A DNA stretch of 5,908 bases from Bacillota bacterium (GTDB lineage Bacteria > Bacillota > Bacilli > Paenibacillales > NBRC-103111). The stretch covers positions 1 through 5,908 of the forward strand of contig JAEWMH010000196.1 in the NCBI GenBank assembly GCA_023393235.1, written 5' to 3'. The position numbers and the translations under genes are program-made. The notes under the pieces are model-generated. The model made no database searches. It worked only from the letters and a program-made list of their open reading frames with translations, and was not told the origin of the DNA. Shown here one piece after another: positions 1 through 4,137 of the stretch (position 1 is its first letter; each line of letters begins with the position of its first letter).

Positions 1-10
1 CGCTTACACA

Positions 11-47
11 GCCCGGAGAAGACGCGTAATCCGCGTTTTCTCCGGGC
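11..47 (+). terminator. strong hairpin, probable terminator of the gene upstream of the window
   Basis: A 16-bp stem (11-26 with 32-47, including one G-T pair) closes a 5-nt loop (27-31). The stem ends in GCCCGG/CCGGGC, which is typical of intrinsic terminators. No good T-run follows on either strand (on the plus strand only a TTTT at 55-58), so it is either a T-poor terminator or a structural repeat. By comparison with Bacillus gene order, the gene to its left could be pnp, but nothing in the window shows that. Confidence 0.6.
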
Positions 48-90
48 AGTCCGCTTTTAGGAGGGCGCTCTTCCGGTACGTGGTGCCCGT

Positions 91-130
91 GGAGGGAGCG
101 GCGGTGGCGGGGTTGGAGGGGGTGGGGGTG
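91..130 (+). other. G-rich tract with quadruplex potential
   Basis: G-runs lie at 94-96, 109-112, 118-122 and 124-128, with GG doublets at 103-104, 106-107 and 115-116. Four runs of at least three G occur within 35 bases, but the first loop is 12 nt, longer than the canonical limit, so a three-tier quadruplex would be non-standard. The opposite strand reads as a proline-rich peptide, which I take to be an artefact of the G tract. This is the most skewed stretch in the window and lies in the otherwise gene-free leader before the AraC-family gene. Confidence 0.5.
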
Positions 131-133
131 TAG

Positions 134-164
134 GAGCCGCCTTCACGCTGCCGCGTGAAAGCTC
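134..164. repeat. intergenic hairpin, possible repeat-family member
   Basis: TTCACGC (142-148) pairs with GCGTGAA (153-159) around a TGCC loop, and an outer GAGC (134-137) pairs with GCTC (161-164) across small bulges. The inner part has the same architecture (7-bp stem, 4-nt loop, CGC/GCG at the tip) as the hairpin at 4101-4118 between ylxY and mlpA. Both are preceded by a GAgCC/GAAGCC sequence and followed within about 20 bases by CTTAA-containing sequence. Membership in one dispersed repeat family is inference. Confidence 0.35.
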
Positions 165-205
165 AGGGGTTAAAACCTTAAAAAGCCAGACCCAAACCCT
201 TAAGA

Positions 206-249
206 GCTGGACCATTTCGCATCGCTCCGCTGGCTCCCTGGTCCTCAGC
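206..249. other. intergenic hairpin
   Basis: GCTGGACCA (206-214) pairs with TGGTCCTCAGC (239-249) with a 2-nt bulge, closing a 24-nt loop that is itself rich in short GC-matched segments. No T-run follows on the plus strand. It may be a repeat, or a terminator-like structure for readthrough from the left; its function cannot be told from the sequence. The remaining bases between the hairpins (48-90, 165-205, 250-282) show no gene or recognised site. Confidence 0.4.
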
Positions 250-282
250 AGATCCAAAGCTTAAAAGCTTCAGCCTATTCCG

Positions 283-333
283 CAAGTCAAATCAAGTCGC
301 GCATTTTTCTTTACCCTATAATGGCTATAGGGT
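283..333 (+). promoter_or_regulatory. probable autoregulated promoter of the AraC-family gene
   Basis: A perfect consensus -10 box TATAAT lies at 317-322. No good -35 hexamer exists at the right distance. The -35 position (about 294-299) is instead covered by the second copy of a direct repeat, CAAGTC at 283-288 and 293-298, exactly 10 bp or one helical turn apart. AraC-type activators characteristically bind directly repeated sites next to or over a weak -35. In addition ACCCTATA (313-320) and TATAGGGT (326-333) form a perfect 8-bp palindrome with a 5-bp spacer over the -10 box, a position that suits a repressor operator. Transcription would start near 328-330, leaving a leader of about 28 nt. 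The pattern is seen directly; the binding roles are inferred. Confidence 0.6.
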
Positions 334-337
334 GGTT

Positions 338-350
338 GAAAAGGGGTGAA
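338..350 (+). promoter_or_regulatory. Shine-Dalgarno that sets the AraC-family start
   Basis: The sequence TGAAAAGGGGTGA at 338-350 aligns closely with the ideal Gram-positive GAAAGGAGGTGA. It sits 7 nt before ATG at 358. An in-frame GTG at 346 falls inside this Shine-Dalgarno and so cannot be served by it, which makes ATG 358 the better start. Confidence 0.75.
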
Positions 351-357
351 CAAACGG

Positions 358-1326
358 ATGTACGAGTGGCAGAAGCAAATCCAACTCATCGTTGATGAAA
401 TTGACGAGTGTATTAAAAATCGGAATGGTGAAGAAATAACGCTGCGGTTTCTCTCCCGCAAGTTGGGGTATTCTGAATTCCATACTACGCGAAAATTTAA
501 GGAAATATCAGGTATGCCATTCAGGGATTATCTGCGGCACCGAAAGTTAGCCTTTGCACTTAAAGAGGTACGGGATAGCGAAAAAAGCATGTTGGATATT
601 GCTTTTGATTATGGCTTTTCCTCCCATGAAGCGTTTACCCGAGCATTTAAGGGAGCCTATGGAGTGGCACCAAGCGAATACCGCAAAAAGCCGATGCCGC
701 TTGTTCTCCGTACCAAAATCAACCCGTTTGACCGCTACTTTTTTGGGTTTGGAGAGATCGGTATGATGAAGTCGGTAGAGGACATTAAGATTTATGGCGT
801 AACGATTCCTGCTCACAAATTTTTGCACATCCAAAATGATGAGAGTAATGGGTATTGGGATTTTTGGCAAAAACAAAGTCTTATCCCGGGACAGGACTGT
901 GAGACGATCTGCGGTTTACTCGACAGCATCAAGGGCAAGTTGGATGATGATGGCGGGAGCGAAACCAACAGCGGCAGCGGCCAGATTTTGGCGTACATCA
1001 ATAATCCGCACGGCAGACTCTGCGATTGGGGGATTCCCCGTACGGAGTGTTATGGCGCACGTCTTCCTTTTGATTATGAAGGTGAAATACCGCCACACAT
1101 GCTTATGCTTGATGTTCCTGAAGACGTGTATATGGTTTTTGAACATGGCCCCTTCGATTACGAACAGGAAAACCGCAGTGTAGAGGAAAAGATGGAGAAG
1201 GCTATGGCTGAATATGACTATGCCGGCACTGGTTACGCTTTGGACACCTCACCTGGCAGAATTGCTTATGTGTTTCATGATCCGTTGCGTTTCTGGAAGT
1301 ACATCCGGCCGGTGCGGAAGTTATAA
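358..1326 (+). CDS. AraC-family transcriptional regulator with C-terminal GyrI-like effector domain
   Basis: Predicted cytoplasmic DNA-binding regulator of 322 aa from ATG 358; an in-frame GTG at 346 would add four residues but lies within the Shine-Dalgarno. The N-terminal third is an AraC/XylS double helix-turn-helix. The first HTH spans about residues 27-48 (LRFLSRKLGYSEFHTTRKFK) and the second about 78-98, in the family signature MLDIAFDYGFSSHEAFTRAF, followed by the usual YGVAPSEYRK end at 101-110. In most AraC proteins this domain is C-terminal; here it comes first, as in Rob/SoxS-type proteins with an added sensor. Residues about 128-322 look like a GyrI-like small-molecule-binding domain, with the typical stretch VFEHGPFDYEQENRSVEEKM late in it. 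The ligand cannot be read. The gene is more A+T-rich than its neighbours (21/60 G+C counted at 781-840 against 40/60 at 5101-5160), suggesting acquisition by transfer. It is probably autoregulated through the sites at 283-333. The family call is firm; the effector-domain call is moderate. Confidence 0.9.
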   Translation: MYEWQKQIQLIVDEIDECIKNRNGEEITLRFLSRKLGYSEFHTTRKFKEISGMPFRDYLRHRKLAFALKEVRDSEKSMLDIAFDYGFSSHEAFTRAFKGAYGVAPSEYRKKPMPLVLRTKINPFDRYFFGFGEIGMMKSVEDIKIYGVTIPAHKFLHIQNDESNGYWDFWQKQSLIPGQDCETICGLLDSIKGKLDDDGGSETNSGSGQILAYINNPHGRLCDWGIPRTECYGARLPFDYEGEIPPHMLMLDVPEDVYMVFEHGPFDYEQENRSVEEKMEKAMAEYDYAGTGYALDTSPGRIAYVFHDPLRFWKYIRPVRKL

Positions 1327-1377
1327 TCCATTCATCCTGATTCGGCTCTTCCCGATTATGAATTTCCGCTTTGCCCC

Positions 1378-1408
1378 TTGACTTTGACGCTGGGGAAGGG
1401 AGTATGCT
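1378..1408 (+). promoter_or_regulatory. MerR-type promoter with 19-bp spacer
   Basis: TTGACT (1378-1383) and TATGCT (1403-1408) match sigma-A -35 and -10 hexamers but are 19 bp apart instead of 17. This is the hallmark of promoters untwisted by MerR-family activators. A dyad CCCTT (1375-1379) / AAGGG (1396-1400), reinforced by CCCC/GGGG at 1374-1377 and 1392-1395, overlaps the -35 and spacer. The promoter lies directly before a MerR-family gene, so autoregulation is the simplest reading. The remaining bases between the two regulators show only a weak ATTCAT/ATGAAT pairing (1330-1335 with 1358-1363) and no clear terminator after the AraC-family gene. Confidence 0.75.
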
Positions 1409-1445
1409 GAAGCTATAGCAATCAAGCTTGCTGGGAGGCGTAAGC

Positions 1446-2393
1446 ATGGAAGAGCTGGTAAAGATCAGGGAAGTGGCGTTGAAGTATGATATTACGGCCC
1501 GCACGCTCCGCTATTACGAGGACATGGGTCTGCTTGCGAGTGTACGAAGCGGAGATTATGCGTACCGGATGTATGACGGACAGGCATTACAACGGCTAGA
1601 GCAAATTCTGGTGCTGCGCAAGCTGAACATTAGTGTAAAGGATATCTCCCGCATTTTCAGTTCTCCCGGAACGGAGGTGTTGATGGAGGTGCTCAGCGGG
1701 AAGGTGGCCGGCATTGATGGGGAGATGGCGCTTTTGCAGGAGCTGAAGGAGATTGTGCTGGAGTTTATCCGGCTGATTGAAGGGTCTCCTTTTCCCGATG
1801 CCGGGGATATCCGTCTTCTGTTCGAAAAAGCCAAAGGAATGGAAGGTCAACTGGTTGCTGCCTCCCTCCATGAGGAACAGCCGGAAACGGTTGCCCGGAT
1901 GCTGGAGGTGACGGAGAAGCTGGAGCGGCTGCCTGATGTCCGTGTGATTCGGCTTCCCCCGGTTCAGATGGCTTGTTCGGGCGAGGCGGAGCTGGAGGTG
2001 TTTGACCGGTGGTTCAGTGCTATAGATACCCGCCACTACCTGACGCCCCGGGATTTTATGTGGTTTAATGCCCGGACCAACCGGTTTGAGTGGCTGTTTG
2101 CGCTGACCCATGGAATGGAGGATACCGGCGGATTTGAGGTCATTTCTTTTCCGGGCGGACTGTATGCGGTTGCATCCGCTATTGACGGGGACGAGATACC
2201 GAAGGTGAATGCCCTGATTCACAAGTGGGTGGATCAGAATGAGCACTTTGAGGTATCGACCTCCGCTAATGATCCGCATGAACGCTATGATATGGGACAT
2301 ATTTTTACGCCGAAGGTGTTTAAAGAGTGTACGGGATACCATATGATGGATTTGTTTGTGCCTATTGTACTGCGGCAGCCTGTCCGCTCTTGA
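1446..2393 (+). CDS. MerR-family transcriptional regulator with GyrI-like ligand-binding domain
   Basis: Predicted cytoplasmic activator of 315 aa. The start is ATG 1446, seven bases after GGGAGG (1433-1438); an in-frame TTG at 1428 lies upstream of that site and is not favoured. The MerR DNA-binding region covers about residues 4-71. It has the recognition HTH (VKIREVALKYDITARTLRYY, 5-24), the typical EDMGLL wing entry at 25-30, and R41-Y43 in the position of the family's usual YR-Y wing residues. A long amphipathic helix at about 82-112 (rich in L, I, V and E) matches the antiparallel coiled-coil dimerisation helix. The C-terminal half (about 160-310) resembles the GyrI-like drug-sensing domain of BmrR-type activators: a PGGLYAVASAIDGD strand-turn segment, then HKWVDQNEHFEV, and a final MDLFVPI strand. 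Such proteins sense amphipathic compounds and usually activate efflux genes, but no efflux gene is present here. The promoter carries the MerR-type 19-bp spacer. The codons are G+C-richer than those of the AraC-family gene just upstream. Confidence 0.9.
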   Translation: MEELVKIREVALKYDITARTLRYYEDMGLLASVRSGDYAYRMYDGQALQRLEQILVLRKLNISVKDISRIFSSPGTEVLMEVLSGKVAGIDGEMALLQELKEIVLEFIRLIEGSPFPDAGDIRLLFEKAKGMEGQLVAASLHEEQPETVARMLEVTEKLERLPDVRVIRLPPVQMACSGEAELEVFDRWFSAIDTRHYLTPRDFMWFNARTNRFEWLFALTHGMEDTGGFEVISFPGGLYAVASAIDGDEIPKVNALIHKWVDQNEHFEVSTSANDPHERYDMGHIFTPKVFKECTGYHMMDLFVPIVLRQPVRS

Positions 2394-2444
2394 TACCCTG
2401 CCTGCCGGTCGAGCTTGTAGACTTAAGTTCTTCGCGTTTTCTTA

Positions 2445-2638
2445 CTCCTTCCCCTCTCCGGACCAGAACTGTGATAGCGAACATCAAATGTTCGTTATCC
2501 GGGAAAACCATCACTTTTTCGCTGAATAGCATACATAAAAGGATTGCTATTACTGAAAAACATTTTATACATAAGCCAATTTCAACGGATAGCAATCATT
2601 TTATGTAGCTTATCTGGTCTCCGGAGGGGGAGAAGGGG
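2445..2638 (+). ncRNA. 194-nt structured element of unknown function, possible RNA or MITE
   Basis: A 23-bp closing stem joins 2445-2467 to 2613-2638, interrupted only by a 2-nt bulge (2619-2620) and a 1-nt bulge (2631). Inside it, hairpin A pairs 2473-2484 with 2488-2499 (12 bp, CAA loop). Hairpin B pairs 2532-2550 with 2589-2607 (18 of 19 positions, 38-nt loop). Together they form a three-way junction. Three pairs (2455/2627, 2446/2637, 2477/2495) are G-U if the plus strand is the RNA but would be A-C mismatches on the minus strand, which favours a plus-strand RNA. I recognise no known RNA family, and no clear promoter precedes it, so it may lie in the 3' untranslated region of the MerR-family gene. 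A short TAC flanks both ends (2443-2445 and 2639-2641), so a small non-autonomous inverted-repeat transposon is the alternative. Confidence 0.45.
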
Positions 2639-2874
2639 TACCGCCTAACCCTGAACTCGCACCTCCTGGTTCCAGGCAGGGGGTAGCAAATGATCCATTC
2701 CGTATCGCATCGGCCCCTCAGCCGTGGTAAGGAACCGGACCCCAGCCCCGCAGTTTTCCTATAAGGCATCACTCCCTTATCTACGCTGTTTCCCCGCAAA
2801 CGTCCGCCTCCACAGCACCGTCAACTATCTTAGGTGACACCCTTCCTAAGCTACCCGCTCATACTTGGCCCTTT
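2639..2874. other. gene-free C-rich spacer with small hairpins
   Basis: No convincing coding region or known RNA is visible here. The plus strand is C-rich, so the minus strand is purine-rich. Perfect but short hairpins occur: CCTG/CAGG at 2665-2668 and 2673-2676, ATAAGG/CCTTAT at 2761-2766 and 2775-2780, and CTTAGG/CCTAAG at 2829-2834 and 2845-2850. GGGTAG (2681-2686) can also pair at long range with CTACCC (2851-2856). The density of pairings hints at a larger folded RNA continuing from the element at 2445-2638, but I could not assemble a consistent fold or match it to a family. Confidence 0.3.
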
Positions 2875-2897
2875 TCCCGGCATCAACGGGATTTTTT
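2875..2897 (+). terminator. weak intrinsic terminator candidate before ylxY
   Basis: TCCCG (2875-2879) pairs with CGGGA (2887-2891) around a 7-nt loop, and six T residues follow at 2892-2897. The stem is only five base pairs, so efficiency is doubtful. The position is sensible: it would end plus-strand transcription from the regulator region just before the ylxY promoter. Confidence 0.35.
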
Positions 2898-2910
2898 CGC
2901 ATGTCTCCTC

Positions 2911-2939
2911 ACATAACCTTGTCCAATTAGGCATACTAT
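2911..2939 (+). promoter_or_regulatory. probable sigma-E (mother-cell sporulation) promoter of ylxY
   Basis: CATACTAT at 2932-2939 differs from the sigma-E -10 consensus CATACAAT at one position. ACATAAC at 2911-2917 retains the CATA core of the -35 consensus, and the 14-bp spacer is the expected length. No sigma-A pair with acceptable spacing is visible here. A start near 2946 would leave a leader of about 30 nt before ATG 2976. It fits the restriction of the YlxY family to endospore formers. Confidence 0.55.
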
Positions 2940-2975
2940 GAGAAAAATAAGTATATGTCGAGGTGCTTAACGTAC

Positions 2976-4046
2976 ATGAATGTGAGAGATCCGCGGATAA
3001 AAGCCCTGACGCTGTTGTCGGTGGCATTGATGGTATGGGGTATCAGCCGCACACCTGCGGTCATGCAGTATATAACGGATGTGCAGAACGGGACAAGCAC
3101 CCAACAGATGCGGATCTCTGCCGCAAGCCCAAGCGGTGTATCCCTTCCCGGAGGCGAACCTCAGGCAGTGGCCGTATGGGGCCGTCTGGCGGATGACTCC
3201 GACCCGCAGCTTCTGGAGCGGATCCGGAATGAAGCGGAGAAAACCCGCATCGCGCCTACGAATGCCCGGCTGGACCGGATTTGGAAGGCCATTCCGGAGC
3301 TGAACGGACGGGAGATCGATGTGGACAGAACCTACCGGCTGGCCCTGCCGCTTCCGTCGGGAAGCCCGATTCCTTATGTATATAAGGAAATAACGCCGCA
3401 GGTGAAGCTGGATGATCTGGGGGCGCAGCCTATTTACCGGGGCAACCCCGACAAAAAAATGGTGTCCATGATGATTAATGTGGCCTGGGGGGACGAGTAT
3501 CTGCCCTCCATGCTGGAAACGCTGCGGAAGGAAAATGTCCATGCCACCTTCTTTTTCGACGGGACCTGGTTGTCCAAAAATCTGGAGAAAGCCAAGGAAA
3601 TCGGGGCCTCCGGGCATGAGCTGTCCAATCACGCATATACGCATAAGAACATGAGCCAGCTTTCCCGTGCCAAGGCGGAGGAGGAAATCCGCAAAACCCA
3701 GGAGCTGTTGGAGAAGATCGGGGTAAAAAATACACTGTTCGCTCCACCTTCAGGAGATTTCGATCAGGAGACAGTGGAAATTGCATACAGTATGAAGCTG
3801 CGGACCATCCTATGGACCATCGATACGGTGGATTGGCAGAAGCCCAGGCCGGGGGATGTAGTCGCCAAGATAACATCCAAGCTGGAGCCGGGGGCGATGA
3901 TTCTGATGCATCCCACTGCCTCCGCCTCCCAGGCGCTGCCCGGCATGATTAGGGCTGCCAAGCAAAAGGGGCTTGCTTTGGGCACCGTCAGCGAATTAAT
4001 TTCTCCCGAACGGGTGCCGGAACTGGAAACCAGTCTGGGCAAGTGA
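2976..4046 (+). CDS. ylxY: YlxY-type sporulation polysaccharide deacetylase-fold protein, degenerate catalytic motif
   Basis: NodB-fold (carbohydrate esterase 4) protein of 356 aa, of the spore-former-restricted YlxY family. ATG 2976 is chosen because GAGGTG (2960-2965) lies 10 bases before it; an in-frame ATG at 2955 has no ribosome binding site and would follow the predicted transcription start by only about 9 bases. A short hydrophobic segment at about residues 10-23 after a basic N-terminus suggests a signal anchor, placing the domain outside the membrane. The deacetylase domain fills roughly residues 160-345. Present are the metal-binding HAYTH (H219, H223), APPSGDF (256-262, with Ala in place of the usual Arg), DTVDWQ (283-288) and the LMHP strand with H312. 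The first motif, normally TFDDG, reads MMINVAWGDEY (165-175), so the catalytic base and first metal ligand Asp pair are missing. From memory this substitution is shared by YlxY proteins, so the role may be non-catalytic binding. It leads a cluster with mlpA and dut, and a tandem stop (TGA TAA) ends it. Confidence 0.88.
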   Translation: MNVRDPRIKALTLLSVALMVWGISRTPAVMQYITDVQNGTSTQQMRISAASPSGVSLPGGEPQAVAVWGRLADDSDPQLLERIRNEAEKTRIAPTNARLDRIWKAIPELNGREIDVDRTYRLALPLPSGSPIPYVYKEITPQVKLDDLGAQPIYRGNPDKKMVSMMINVAWGDEYLPSMLETLRKENVHATFFFDGTWLSKNLEKAKEIGASGHELSNHAYTHKNMSQLSRAKAEEEIRKTQELLEKIGVKNTLFAPPSGDFDQETVEIAYSMKLRTILWTIDTVDWQKPRPGDVVAKITSKLEPGAMILMHPTASASQALPGMIRAAKQKGLALGTVSELISPERVPELETSLGK

Positions 4047-4050
4047 TAAA

Positions 4051-4126
4051 CTTAAGGTTACGCGGCACGAAGGATGACCCGCGGATGCTTGCGAAGCCAG
4101 TTTTCGCTTACGCGAAAACCCTTAAG
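4051..4126 (+). promoter_or_regulatory. cloverleaf-like element before mlpA, overlapping its Shine-Dalgarno
   Basis: CTTAAGG (4051-4057) pairs with CCTTAAG (4120-4126) to close a domain with three hairpins: CGCGG/CCGCG (4061-4065 with 4079-4083), GCTT/AAGC (4087-4090 with 4094-4097) and TTTTCGC/GCGAAAA (4101-4107 with 4112-4118). The right arm includes AAG of the AAGGAGG Shine-Dalgarno (4124-4130), so the folded form could mask mlpA's ribosome binding site. It is not a tRNA: no T-loop consensus, and the arm sizes do not fit. It could instead be a dispersed palindromic repeat that landed between two genes of the cluster. Confidence 0.5.
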
Positions 4127-4137
4127 GAGGAACACAC

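Noticed and set aside
57..257. Minus-strand open frame encoding a 66-aa proline-rich peptide
   Set aside because: The proline run is just the G-rich tract read backwards. There is no ribosome binding site of note, and the frame spans two hairpins.
2390..2421. TTGATA with a possible -10 near 2416 as a promoter for the structured element
   Set aside because: No -10 hexamer occurs at 16-18 bp; the nearest candidates are weak and too far away.
2327..2608. Plus-strand 93-aa and minus-strand 77-aa open frames around the end of the MerR-family gene
   Set aside because: Both overlap the MerR 3' end and run through the inverted repeats at 2445-2638, with no ribosome binding site and no recognisable protein feature.
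2634..2645. AGGGGTACCGCC resembling the T-box sequence AGGGTGGNACCGCG
   Set aside because: The TGGNACC core is missing, there is no specifier-loop leader, and the downstream gene is not an aminoacyl-tRNA synthetase or amino-acid gene.
2596..2799. Minus-strand 67-aa open frame in the C-rich spacer
   Set aside because: It has no Shine-Dalgarno and no domain, and its composition follows the local base skew. Structured non-coding DNA explains the stretch equally well.
2639..2900. Minus-strand RNase P, tmRNA, SRP or 6S RNA
   Set aside because: I compared it from memory with their conserved blocks (GAGGAAAGTCC, the tmRNA tRNA-like ends, the GGAAGGAAGCAGC-type SRP loop) and found none.
2967..3644. 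Minus-strand open frame (225 aa) opposite ylxY
   Set aside because: It is the shadow of a well-supported gene, with no family features and His/Pro/Arg-rich composition typical of antisense frames.
4051..4126. tRNA gene, because of the cloverleaf-like fold and 76-nt length
   Set aside because: It lacks the T-loop TTCRANNC, a proper anticodon arm and D-loop GG, and the third hairpin has a 4-nt loop.
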